Assembly (NCBI RefSeq): GCF_963675165.1
Contig: NC_087386.1
Location: forward strand, 2,668,169 to 2,732,168
Length of the DNA: 64,000 bases
Origin: Halichondria panicea
Taxonomy: Eukaryota > Porifera > Demospongiae > Suberitida > Halichondriidae
Reading direction: 5' to 3'
Below, piece after piece: positions 28,034 to 38,137 of the stretch. Each line of letters starts with the position of its first letter. The first letter of the stretch is position 1. The position numbers and the translations under genes are program-made. The notes under the pieces are model-generated. The model saw only the letters and a program-made list of their open reading frames with translations. It searched no databases and was not told where the DNA came from.

Positions 28034-30667
28034 ACACACCACACACACACACCACACACCACACACACACACACCTCCATTTCCTCGAGACTGGCCTCCC
28101 CCTTCTCAATCTTAGCCCCGAGTCCACTGTCGTAAGAGCTGTACCGCTCCTTTACAGCATCAGCCATCACTCCCTCATCGAGAATCTTGTCAGCAGCACG
28201 AAGACCTCGAGCAAACGTGTCCATAGCACCTGGAATAATTATACGATAGTGTGTATATGCTTGATCTCTTAATACTTGGAGCATAATATAGATACCGTAT
28301 ATCTTCTAATTTATCGGACACTTCTAATTACCCGGACACTCTTTTGGGCAATTTTCGTTGTTCTAATACAACGGACACTCCAGTACTTTAATATTACATT
28401 TGTTCTAAATATCCGGACAATACCTTGAAAAGTTGAGTTACCATTCATAGACGGCAAGTAAGACTTGGAGTGCTGCAGTTAGATAGCTTTGAGTAGCTAG
28501 TTTTAGATAGTTAGTGCAACTATTCAGTCGTACCTTGTTCTATTAAACTTAGCTAGCTCGCATGCAGCTGCTTGCTTGTTCTAATTATTCCGGACACTTC
28601 ACATGCTCTATAAAAATCTGTTCCAATTATACCCGGACAATTTCCAAAATAATTATTTTTTGCTGTCCGATAAATTAGAAGATATACAGTACGTACATGC
28701 ATGTACCACTCACCAATGTGTGAGATGAACATGTCCTCCAGAGCAGTGGACTCTCTCCTCACCTTGCAGTCAAAGTTGAGGCCACCCGGAGCCAGACCAC
28801 CTTGCTCCAGAATCACCTGAGGAAAGACACTTTAAGTTAGTTTTAGTTTTGTCTTTTGACCCACTCCTTTGGGTAGACAAATAAAGTCTGTACGCTACAA
28901 ATATACTCTTGTAAAAGGAAGTTGTCCTTTTCTATTATCCCTCACCTTGACAACGAGGGTGGAATTTTTGACGTCCATAGGAAACTGGTCAGTGTCCCAG
29001 CCGAGGTCAGGTGACCCTGTGTTGGCGTCAATGGAGCCCAGCATCCCATAACCAGAAGCAACCACTATGTCGTGCTCGTAGCCATGACCAGCCAGGCTCG
29101 TGTGGTTGGGCTCTATGTTCAGCTGCATTGGAGTATAGAAAATTAGTATAATTATAGAGAGGGCCATGTTTTAAATGCCTCAAGATGTCTCTTAATCGTC
29201 AATCCTAAAATTGACACAGCTATAGATTTATTTTCACCTTGAAGTCTTTGTCCAAGTTGTAAGTCTTCAAGAACGCAATCACAGTCTGAGCATCTGCCGG
29301 TTCAAACAGAGACACACAAAATGGTTGACTGAGGAAAGTGCTAAGACAAACAGCTTACCGTAGTCGTACTGGTGCTTCATAGGTTCCTTAGGCTTTGGTT
29401 CAATGAGCAGTTGACCATTGAAGCCGATCTTATTCTTGTACTGGACGACCATCTTGAAGAATCCTCCCATGTGGTTGAGCTCTCTCTTGACGTCAGTGTT
29501 GAGCAGAGACTGGTAGCCCTCACGACCTCCCCAGAACACTGCAGGAGGCTTTAGTTAAAACAGCTACAGTAACTGTAATCCAAAATATAGTCAAAGGGCA
29601 TTCTAAATTAAAGGGCTATCCACTGTAAAGCGAAGAGCCAGCAACTTTCTGAACTAGCCAGTACCAGGTAAATGTACTCCTACAATACTTATAGCTGTGC
29701 TAGCTCACTCAGGCACTCACCAAATCCCTCTGCCCCCAGTTTCTTGGCAATCTCCAGTCCTTTCTTGACCTGGGCAGCTGCCATTGCAAACACGGCAGCG
29801 TCAGGGTTGGTGCTCGCTCCACATGCGTACACGGGGTGGGCAAACAGGTTACATGTAGCCCAGAGCAACTTGACACCCGTCTCCTTCTGAAGCTGGAGGG
29901 CAAGGTCCACCATCTCGTCCAGATTCTGATTGGTCGTTTTCAGGTCTGCTCCCATTGGGGCGATATCCCTGAAGCAAGGGAGAAATTATAACTTATAACT
30001 GCGCATGCTGTGGGATGGGAAGTACGTTGTGTTAGACTTACCTGTCGTGAAAGCACCAATACTTGACCTGAAATTAGAAGTGTGGAATAGGTTAAAAATT
30101 GTCTTTGTAGTACACCTAAAGGTCACCCTTTAATATGTACCACATATATACAGCATAGATGACGATCCTCACCCCGAGTTTCTTAAAGAATTCGAACCCA
30201 GCTCTGAGTCGTCTCTTGGCATTCTCCATGGAATCAGACTGATCGTCCCAGGGGCGACAGAGGGTGGGGTAGCCAAATGGGTCAGCCCCTATCAATCAGT
30301 ATTAAGTCATTTTTAGTTATGCTGGTGTCAACACACGCTAAGAAATCTCAATGTCTCACCAGTTCCTCGGAAGGTGTGCCAGAAGCAAACTGAGAACCGG
30401 AGCCACTCCTCCATTGTCCGACCTCTGACCACCTCCTGGGGATTGTAGTACTTGAAGCAGAGGACGTCACTGGCGGGAGAATCCGGCTTGTACTGGATCT
30501 CACCAATACCTGCAACATCACATCCATCACATGGGGGTACCCGGTACCCGGTACGGTACGGTGTGCAGCAACATTCGTGCTCACTCACCTGGAAAGAATT
30601 CTTTGCCAGACTCATAAGCAAAGCTACTTGCTTCAGAAGACTTGCTTGCTGGGGCAAAAGATGACAT
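27719..30667 (-). CDS. xylA: Xylose isomerase (class II type), complete, with introns
   Basis: About 11 exons on the minus strand; ATG at 30667 ([16 protein letters not shown]), stop at 27719 after ESTLNRYV. The order of signatures is that of class II xylose isomerases: [25 protein letters not shown] (catalytic His-Asp), [17 protein letters not shown] (metal Glu), [12 protein letters not shown] (metal Glu and His), IDANTG and GWDTDQFP (metal Asp set), and [11 protein letters not shown] (last metal Asp). All metal ligands I can place are kept, so D-xylose to D-xylulose conversion is likely. Standard introns show it is a resident nuclear gene and not bacterial contamination. A MITE (28295) and an (AC)n run (27966) lie in its introns. 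The last two exons are unique in the window; the rest is duplicated at 39607-41720. Confidence 0.93.
27966..28073. repeat. (AC)n microsatellite in last xylose isomerase intron
   Basis: An AC run of about 100 bases with cacc interruptions. On the transcribed minus strand it is a GT run directly at the splice donor of the exon ending in EEME, so the donor itself is the first GTGTGT. Confidence 0.95.
28295..28689. mobile_element. 395-bp MITE with TA target duplication and an empty site
   Basis: The ends ccgtatatcttctaattta and the reverse-complementary taaattagaagatatacag are flanked by TA. In the duplicate xylose isomerase intron (about 39697-39702) the sequence runs through the site without the element (atagatacgtacatgc), leaving one TA. 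A related element lies at 51004-51382. Tc1/mariner-type, non-autonomous. Confidence 0.9.
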
Positions 30668-31294
30668 GGCTGCTAGTTCACCTAGACTGTCTTACTTGTG
30701 TGAAGAAAGAGTACGCTATAAAATCTATGCTGCATGTGACCTCTCTTGATAGCCACCCCCTCAGTCAACAAAGGGGGTGTATCTCATATCGTAGATGTCG
30801 GAGGAACTCGGGACGCATGCGCATCCATAAAATAATTATAAACATGCAGAGGTGCTAACGAAAAACACATTATTTTAACTGGGAATTTCCCAGGGGGCCC
30901 CCCTACAGATAGTGAACAAACAGTTGCAAGATACTGCAAAATAATTTCTCTTTAGTGACAAGATTCATCGCAGAAACACATTAAAGGCCTATAGATCTAT
31001 TTTGTGTAAGTTTCATTACTCAAATCTACATTATTTTATACCATCATAATTATAGTAGATAGAGCTATAGATTCATGATTGTTCAGCTAGAAAGCCCTTT
31101 GTAAGCTATTAAATACATGCGATATGCATGCATGAGGTATATTACTTCTATGTCTAGAAAGCAGCGTTTACTATAGCTATGCATTTAGTATATTCTGTAT
31201 CTTATTTACTTATTTGTAGCAAAATTTCACAATGAAGTCTCTATTTCTATGTGCATGTACATGCAGGTTACTGACTACTGATCTAGCCGTCAAC
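30668..31294. other. Upstream of xylose isomerase and of the ISG12-like gene
   Basis: Holds the 5' flanks of two divergent genes. It is matched in pieces by 41721-41930, 44285-44475 and 46960-47299 in the second copy, which shows two large insertions there. The leader agtctctatttctatgtg at 31235 ends at an AG acceptor-like site before the ISG12 ATG, so a 5'-UTR intron is possible. Confidence 0.6.
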
Positions 31295-31570
31295 ATGAGT
31301 TCATACGTCATTGGTGTGGTATTGGGAGGTACAACTGCTCTAGTTGGTGCTCCATTTATAGTAACTGGACTTGGATTCACAGCTGCTGGGATAGCAGCTG
31401 GATCAACAGCAGCGTCTATGATGTCAGTTATGGGTCCCACTGTGGCAGGAGGAGTTGTGGCCACATTGCAGTCTGTTGGAGCTGCTGGGCTTGGTGTTGC
31501 TGCCAGTACGGCTGTTACTGGTGCTGGAGGTGCTATTGGAGCAGTGGTTGCAAAGGCATTGGGGGGTTAA
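31295..31570 (+). CDS. ISG12/IFI27-IFI6-like small hydrophobic protein, 91 aa
   Basis: The start MSSYVIGVVLGG at 31295 is preferred over the upstream in-frame ATG at 31232, because the duplicate copy keeps only this one in a comparable frame. The protein is glycine- and alanine-rich and hydrophobic throughout. Its core (VGAPFIVTGLGFTAAGIAAG, then AASMM, then GGVVATLQSVGAAGLG) is the ISG12 (FAM14) signature. Vertebrate members are interferon-induced and act at mitochondrial or other internal membranes in apoptosis. Whether this gene responds to infection is unknown. A truncated, frameshifted copy is at 47300. Confidence 0.85.
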   Translation: MSSYVIGVVLGGTTALVGAPFIVTGLGFTAAGIAAGSTAASMMSVMGPTVAGGVVATLQSVGAAGLGVAASTAVTGAGGAIGAVVAKALGG

Positions 31571-32502
31571 ATAAAGTCTGGCGGCAAACACTCAAACTCA
31601 ATTAAACTGGCTATTGACTATTAGGTTTAGTTGCTGTAGATTTTTGTTCATGTCAATTTCTGGCTTCCATGTGCCTCAAGCTCTCTGAAGCTATACTATG
31701 AGTGTCTATCTCGAACTCATTACCCAAATTAAAGCTGTGCTTTGCAGTTCACCTGAAAGTTTGAACAAATGGGTGAAATGCATAAAAACTATGACCAGTC
31801 TACATAAGACCTGTCTACTTATGTATTAACTTAATCATAGACACGCATGTAGTTGTTTGCAAGTTACCATTTGCCCCAAACTTTCAAGTAAGCTGCAAAA
31901 CACAGTAGACCTATGTACACCTATACATACATCCAATTAGAAAAATAAGTTGCTAGGATTGGCCGGGGGGAAAAACCAAAAAACGTGGAAACAAGAAATC
32001 TTTTTTGCGCGATCTCCAATCCTTTATTGATACAACACTTGCCGAATAGAGAGAGTATTGTATTATTCCATAACGTAATGTAAAATATCAAAGGTCAAAT
32101 TGTGAGTCAATCGCCTCTGCGCAGCGGGGCAGGAGGGGGCCACCCACAGCCGCTCCCCTTTTACTTTTCCTGGATCCGCCCATGGCCCTCACCCCTCTGT
32201 ACCTTGCCCAATTAATTATAGGCATATGAAGGTGACTTGAGAAGTAGTTACAGTGCAAGATAAATTCTGGATGCAAGATTTAGATAAGCTATGCTCTATA
32301 TATATAATTAATTATTCATCCTATTATATGTGGTTCAACAATCTACCCTTGACGTCAACTAGTTAATCTTCATGTATCAATAAACAATTAACTATCACCT
32401 CTGATAGTATGTAGGAATATTAGCCCTGTGCGCCGGCAAATTAAGTCAGGCGAGTTCCTCAGGAAATTACTTAGGGCATATAATTATCATTGCCAGAAGA
32501 GG
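31571..32502. other. Intergenic duplicated sequence, no gene seen
   Basis: Matches 47552-49910 in the second copy once three insertions there are removed. Contains gattggccggggggaaaaacc at 31959. No coding potential is evident. Confidence 0.5.
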
Positions 32503-32948
32503 TCCGACATGCAGGCGCGGTGCAGCAGAGCTCAAGCAATTAGCCTCTGATTACACTCAACAATAAATTAGCAATATTTCAATGAGTGATTGAGGGTGCT
32601 TTCATACACACTTTCATAAAACACCCTCACTGGCAGAAAATACACCCTCATAAAGCAAGCATCCTCAATGGCATAAAAGACACCATCATAAGGAGTTAGA
32701 TTAGAAAGCATCCTCGACTCAATGTATGAAAACACTAGCCTCCTTCGCAGCCTCTCTTTTTTCTGTTCTTTGTCACAATAGTCATAATAACTATTAGAGG
32801 ACAACTCCTTTTTCTTTGTCGCTTCCTTCTTTCTTTCTTTGTTCCTCTATTAATTCTGAAAAGGAGGCTATGAAAACACACCCTCATTGACATTTTGCAG
32901 TCACCCTAATTTTAACACTATATCACACCATAGCAGATAAGGATTGCC

Positions 32949-33085
32949 TCACACGAGATCAACTTTCACGAGATCAACTCCCACGAGATCCAATTCTTAC
33001 CAGATCAACTTTGCATGAGGTCAACTCTCAGTAGATCAACTCTCATAGAGTCAACTTTTCATAGAGTCAACTCAACTCCTGAAAT
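32949..33085 (+). repeat. Inner terminal repeat, left, with iterated agatcaactc units
   Basis: About nine loosely spaced copies of a 15-17-base unit around (ga/gt)atcaact, for example cacgagatcaactttcac and gtagatcaactctcatag. The whole array is mirrored at 34810-34945. Such iterated subterminal motifs are typical transposase-binding sites; that role is inferred. Confidence 0.85.
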
Positions 33086-33270
33086 CAACTGAGATCAACT
33101 CCAATTTTAAAATCCAGAAATTAACTATTTTTATAGGTGTTGTTGACCTTTCTTTTATAGCTAATTACTATAGTACATGTGCTAAATATTTTGTGCCAAA
33201 GGTTGACAGGTTGACAGGTTTTGACAGGTGATAAAAGGGCCACTAGAACTATCATGCACTCATTTGCAAC

Positions 33271-34753
33271 ATGATGGATCAACTCGTCAAGACAAACCGA
33301 GGAGGAAAGAACCTTCAATTTGAGGGGTATATTTATACAAAAATAAGAGATGGAACCGATTTTCAATTCTGGAGGTGCAAAAACCACAAGGCTGGTTGCC
33401 CAGCAAGAGCCACTTCAGAGGGTTTGAGTGTGGTTGTAAGGAATGAACATGATCACCCACCCAATCCAGCTGAGATCACCACTCAAGTTGCCATTGCGGG
33501 AATGAGGAAGAGGGCCAGAGATGAAAGTACCTCCATAAATGTGATCTACGATGATCAACTGGAGGTAATTAGCCAAGAACAGAACTCTGCTGATGTGCTG
33601 GCACAACTGCCTAGCCTTGAGTCTATCAGGTCCTCTCTGTACCGAGCTAGACACGAAGACACTCCCATCCTTCCGACCCTCAGAAGAGATGTCAGCCTCT
33701 CTACCAGATTCTCAAACACTCGAAGTGGGGAAGACTTCCTCCTGGTTGACGATGGAGATGATGACAAGATCATGATCTTTGCCACTGAAGAGAACCTCAG
33801 ACTCCTGTCTGATGCAGAGGCCTTTTACATTGATGGCATATTCTCAACATGCCCTTCACTGTTCTACCAGGTACATAATTATGTACATGAATATTTTCTT
33901 TTCTGCAGGTGTTTACAATCCATATTCTGCTCTATGGCCATACATTTCCAATGGTATATTGCCTTTTGCCTAACAAACAAAGACAGACATATAACAGAGT
34001 GTTCATGCTACTCAAAGATGCTGCTCTAGTTAAAGTTCCCGGTATCAGTTTTGATGTTGAAGTAGTTGTGAGTGATTTTGAGCTGGCCATGGTTCAGGCT
34101 TCTACAATGAGCTTTCCGAACTCATATCATCGTGGCTGTTATTATCACTTCATGCAAGCGATTTGGAGAAAGGTATATCTTATATAGCAATAATAACTCT
34201 ATTCTAACTCTATTTTCTATGCTCTATACAGGTTCAAGCCCTGGGGCTAGCCACAGAATACCGTCGCCCCAATGGGGAGTTGAAGGAATTCGTACAATTG
34301 ATGGCATATGTGGCATTTTGTCCACTGATATTTGTTAGAACAGCCTGGCTTTCCATCCAATAGGATGCTCCGAACATCCCAAGAGTTGACGAGCTAGTGG
34401 ATTATTTCACTACCACCTGGATCAATGGAAACTTTCCACCAATTCACTGGAACTACTTCAATCAACATCAGCCTAGAACCAACAACCATGTTGAGGGATG
34501 GTATTCTAGAATGAAAAAAGTTATAGGCAACCCTCACCCAAACATCTTCAAATGGATTGAACACATGCAGAGAGAGGAGGCAGTGACCAAAGCAAAGATT
34601 CAGAGCTACATGTCTGGAGCTACTGCTCGGCCACAGAGACGCCGAATGAAAGAGAAGGAAAAGAGGATTCAGACACTGTTTGACCAATTTAACACAGGAG
34701 GCATGACTCTTAATGCATATTTATCAGCCATCAAGCATCTTACTGGACTCTAA
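33271..34753 (+). pseudogene. FLYWCH zinc-finger MULE transposase, one in-frame stop
   Basis: Exons 33271-33870, 33909-34172 and 34232-34753 join in phase 0. The N-terminus is a FLYWCH finger (YIYTKIRD, FWRCKNHKAGCPA, then HDHPPNP). The MULE catalytic domain follows: FYIDGIFSTCP with the first acidic residue, VSDFELAM with the second, and NHVEGWYSRMKK with the glutamate. The frame is whole except for a TAG at 34361-34363, between the second and third catalytic blocks, so this copy cannot make full-length enzyme. A single lesion suggests recent activity. Confidence 0.88.
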
Positions 34754-34809
34754 TCTAATTTTTTTTTTTATTCACTTTTGTAATTCTAATTTCACTTTTT
34801 ATTAAATTC

Positions 34810-34945
34810 AAATTGTAATCGAGTTGATCCCATGAAGTTGATCATATGAAAAGTTGATTCTATGAGAGTTGATCTACTGAGAGTTGACCTCATGCAAAGT
34901 TGATCTGGTAAGAATTGATCTCGTGAAAGTTGATCTCGTGTGCAC
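34810..34945 (-). repeat. Inner terminal repeat, right
   Basis: Reverse complement of 32949-33085 over about 130 bases, including cagatcaactttgcatgagg and cagtagatcaactctcatag in the same order. Confidence 0.88.
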
Positions 34946-35104
34946 ACACCCAGATGAGTAATGCAATCAAAGGCTAATTGCTTGAACTGCACTGCGCCTG
35001 TCGTACTTTTTGTATCGTTGCATAACAGTAATCATAAAGGAATGAATATACACAAGATGTACATTTCTACAACAAAAAAGTGTTCACTGAAAGTTCTCCA
35101 ACCA

Positions 35105-36112
35105 CTATAGATCTACACTGGTACTGTACAGCTTAGCAATCATGTCTGTGAACTGCCTCTCTCCACTCTGCTTCCAGGTGACGTACACAAATATTTCCTT
35201 TCCCTTGGTGTCGTCTATCACTGTGTAGCCAGCACTATTCACAGTTAAGTTTAATGTGGTATAGTTCATGTACTGCATCCCAACTTCAGGCATACTTATC
35301 AACGTGCCTGTTACATCGAAAAGTATTGGGGTCTCATCTTTGAGATTACAGTTCTCTACAAGGCAGAAATAGGTCAGTGTGGAAGCAAGTGCAGTAGCTG
35401 CTTTGCTGTCTCCCAGTAGCATTTGCTTGATCTGGCCACCATCAAGAGCTACATTCCAGCATGTGTCTAGCGGAGTAAGAGTAATTTTGTTCCAGTTAGC
35501 AGCCAGGAGGACTTGCATGCACCACGGACACATAAATATGTTGTACTCAACAGAGGGTGGCTTTGAACCATTATACCCTATGTAAATTGAGCCAGCCATC
35601 GCCTTTATTCTTGCTCTGGGCACGACCTCAGGGTAGCGCTGAATCAGAGATGGGAAATTAGTCATGGGACCAATGGCGATGATTTCAACAATTTCTCCAC
35701 TACTCTTTATGACTTCAGCCATCTTGGACACTCCGTCTGGAAACACCCCTCCCTTGTAAGTGGAGAGATCCTCCTCAGCCCCCCAGCCAATCAAACTCTG
35801 GTGTGTGTTGTTGCTGTTTTTGATCCCAATGCCAATTGGGACGTCATCTCGGCCTAGGAGCTTCATTAATTTGGCAATCACCTTTGCTCGAGCTGTGGTG
35901 TCTTGAGTACATGTTACTATCAGCTTGATGTCCAGCTCCTCGCTTTGAGCAGCATACACAATGGCAAAAGAGTCGTCAATGAATGATCCAATATCAGTGT
36001 CGATAATCACAGGGCGCTTAGAAGCCTGGGATTGTGTCAAACAGAATTGGCACTGGAAGACCTCAGCAATGAGTAGGATCATCACTGCACTCCTGCTTCC
36101 CTTCATGATCAT
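35105..36112 (-). CDS. Secreted inosine-uridine-type nucleoside hydrolase, 335 aa
   Basis: Single exon. A second ATG at 36106 would also serve. Residues 1-28 form a signal peptide (basic start, then AVMILLIAEVFQ, then a short polar stretch). The family signature DTDIGSFIDD follows with the calcium-binding aspartates. IAIGPMTNFP and SVEYNIFMCPW match the ribose-binding regions, though the usual aspartate of the N-x-x-x-D-P motif is cysteine. In the C-terminal metal site, LFDVTG keeps Asp but has Phe where inosine-uridine hydrolases carry the general-acid His. The enzyme would act on extracellular nucleosides. The His change suggests a different base preference or weak activity. It is divergent from the gene at 36281, with 168 bases between. 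A broken copy lies at 49995-50412. Confidence 0.88.
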   Translation of the reverse strand: MIMKGSRSAVMILLIAEVFQCQFCLTQSQASKRPVIIDTDIGSFIDDSFAIVYAAQSEELDIKLIVTCTQDTTARAKVIAKLMKLLGRDDVPIGIGIKNSNNTHQSLIGWGAEEDLSTYKGGVFPDGVSKMAEVIKSSGEIVEIIAIGPMTNFPSLIQRYPEVVPRARIKAMAGSIYIGYNGSKPPSVEYNIFMCPWCMQVLLAANWNKITLTPLDTCWNVALDGGQIKQMLLGDSKAATALASTLTYFCLVENCNLKDETPILFDVTGTLISMPEVGMQYMNYTTLNLTVNSAGYTVIDDTKGKEIFVYVTWKQSGERQFTDMIAKLYSTSVDL

Positions 36113-36280
36113 GAGTGGCTGAGCCCTGGCCCTTGGAAAGTCTCTCTATCTCACTTATTGCGGTCGGTAATCGACTATTAATTGGGGGAGGGGCTGGTGG
36201 GGAAGAATTTTGCTTTGACGTTTCTGCATCATCGACAAAAAAGTTGTGCCTGACTCTGGCCTGACCCCTACACTCTCTAA

Positions 36281-37048
36281 ATGGCTACCCAAGCATTGAT
36301 TGACTCTCTACTTGAGCCTTTTGCCAGTGCAATTTTGGGAGGTGTTGGATACTTTGGCTCAGTGTACTTGGAAAAGTTTTCTGAGGTGGGGCTATATGAA
36401 ACAGTTGGACTTGCTGTTTGTCTCTCTCTAGCCGCTGTACTCCTTCTGAATCTTCCGCAAATTTTACATCGAGCAATATCGTACAAATTTTATGTACCGA
36501 TAGTGATTTTCGTAGTAGTTCTGCTTTTTCGACTAACTTGGAATCGTTTTTCGCCACATGATAATACGACTCAGAAAGATAATACCGATTCCACAGTAGA
36601 GGTGCAAGCAGATCCACAAAAACTCGTCTTTACAGAGTTAGAAAATACTCAGCCAGTGGATTTACTTAACCCACAACAGGGATCAAAACAAAGTTTGTCA
36701 GAATCTTTACATGCTGCAAGATCCGATGGACATGAATCTTCCCCAATCAAGTTTGATAATGACTGTAAAAAGCATTCACAACGCCTGCTTTCTGAAGCAA
36801 GTTTAACGTCACCAACGAAATACTCTATTCAAGGTCAGGTAGAAGTGTTTGGACGGACAGTTCATTTAACTGGAGAATCATCTGTTCCAATGATAGCTGA
36901 TGACTATAAACCTTTAGAATTCAAAGCAAGCGCAATGGATATTTTGAATCGACAACACAATACTGGTGCCACTAGCAAACTCAATGTTCAAGACGCAGTT
37001 GAGAAAGCTCTTGTTGAAATGTGTAAAAATCTTCGTGAAGGAGGATGA
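36281..37048 (+). CDS. Orphan membrane protein, 255 aa
   Basis: Single-exon gene with ATG at 36281. Hydrophobic segments lie near residues 14-32, 42-66 and 69-90 (FYVPIVIFVVVLLFRLTW). A hydrophilic tail of about 160 residues follows, rich in S, N, D and Q. The end, VQDAVEKALVEMCKNLREGG, looks helical. Layout and lack of introns resemble the RING cluster at 17-21 kb, but there is no RING. I do not recognise a family. No counterpart is visible in the second duplication copy, so it was lost there. Confidence 0.7.
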   Translation: MATQALIDSLLEPFASAILGGVGYFGSVYLEKFSEVGLYETVGLAVCLSLAAVLLLNLPQILHRAISYKFYVPIVIFVVVLLFRLTWNRFSPHDNTTQKDNTDSTVEVQADPQKLVFTELENTQPVDLLNPQQGSKQSLSESLHAARSDGHESSPIKFDNDCKKHSQRLLSEASLTSPTKYSIQGQVEVFGRTVHLTGESSVPMIADDYKPLEFKASAMDILNRQHNTGATSKLNVQDAVEKALVEMCKNLREGG

Positions 37049-37489
37049 CAGCAGGCTAACTCTATATGACGAGATTTCACTATAATACATGCATTGTACC
37101 TCACTGAGCATTATTATTATGTTCATAACTCAGTTATAATTTTGATACTTAGCAGTATGTTCTACCAACATTTCTTTTACACGTTCTCGTGTTGTGTTGT
37201 ATATAATTGCATGCTACTGTTTACAGCGGGCAATAAATTGGTGGTAGCTATATAGTGGCTCAGCTATATAATATTATAGGCTGCATATATACAAGAGCTG
37301 AGCAAATGTTCATATAGAATCCAGTCAAACAAAGTCTAAATCTACAATCTTTATATTGGGAATAAAGTCAAAACAAAATCAGCTGATCTCAAGACAAGAT
37401 ACATGTGCACATTCATAATGAATACACAGTCGGACATGTCCAAGTAAATAGAGGTGTATTAAAGTGTACTGATATCGAATGAAAGTCCA

Positions 37490-38006
37490 TCAGCCAGTCA
37501 GAAGTCCAAGCTTCTTCAGTTCTGCAACAAGGTCTTCTAGTGCATGCTCCCGAGCACCATCTTTACTTTTCCATCCTTTAGTCTTTACAGATATCGCTGC
37601 TTCTTCATCCCATGCTTCACCCTTGTACTGATACTCCCACTTATAGAACCCGCCTTTCACCTTGTAGTGTAGGGTTCTTCCCTGAATAGTTATTGTCCCA
37701 CTGCCTCCAGTCAACGTATAGAGCTGTTCTTTCAATTGGTCAACGGTGCTCAGTACTTTTCCAAGCTTTTCCGCTGTTTTCTGCATGAAAATTATCCCTT
37801 GAGTGAAGTAAATATATCTATGAGTGCATGAAGCTATCCAGTGTATATAATTTATACAGCTCATATAGGCCTACAGAACAATATACTGACAAACTATAGA
37901 GAATATATAATGCATACAAACTTACAATGAGATCTATAGCCTCTCCAGATGGTGATATCAAAAGCAGACAGAGCCCCATAAGGCCAAACACCAGTGCCAC
38001 TTTCAT
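37490..38006 (-). CDS. Secreted protein resembling anti-lipopolysaccharide factors
   Basis: Two exons join in phase 0: 37926-38006 (signal peptide MKVALVFGLMGLCLLLISPS) and 37490-37780. ATG 38033 would add nine residues. The mature part is about 100 residues: one N-terminal helix, then LHYKVKGGFYKWEYQYKGEAW, described here as HYK, F, KW, YKG and W at family spacing, then SKDGAREHALEDLVAELKKLGLLTG. Anti-LPS factors and scygonadins of horseshoe crabs and crustaceans share this pattern: HYR/K-x5-KW-x-YKG-x-x-W, an S-x-x-GA-x-EHA/S helix, and G-L-I/L-T. The two cysteines that close the LPS-binding loop are replaced here by Thr and Asp. LPS binding is therefore a hypothesis. Flanks are ODR4 (same strand) and the orphan membrane gene. 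Confidence 0.6.
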
Positions 38007-38137
38007 CTTGAAATCATGAGACTGCTGAGTCATTCATGACTCAGCAATTTTAATTAAGGTGTGTGGTAACAGTATATAATTATGAGGCAGATCTATATTG
38101 AAACCAACAAATTGCAATAATGAAAGGTGAATATAAA

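Larger units (their letters stand above)
32503..35015 (+). mobile_element. FLYWCH/MULE-type DNA transposon with nested inverted repeats
   Basis: The second duplication copy reads straight from its match of 32502 to its match of about 35015 (near 49917), so about 2.5 kb was inserted here. The outer ends are imperfect inverted repeats of about 60 bases: ctcaagcaattagcctctga on the left against the reverse complement of tcaaaggctaattgcttgaa on the right. A second, better inverted repeat of about 130 bases lies inside (32949-33085 and 34810-34945). The element carries the broken transposase at 33271-34753. Confidence 0.85.

Noticed and set aside
27719-30667. Xylose isomerase as bacterial contamination
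   Set aside because: Many GT..AG introns, a MITE of a family found elsewhere in the window, and a duplicate tied to ODR4 show it is resident nuclear DNA.
32949-33085. CRISPR-like array of agatcaact repeats
   Set aside because: Units are 15-17 bases without true spacers, and the whole array is mirrored at the other transposon end; it is an inverted terminal repeat.
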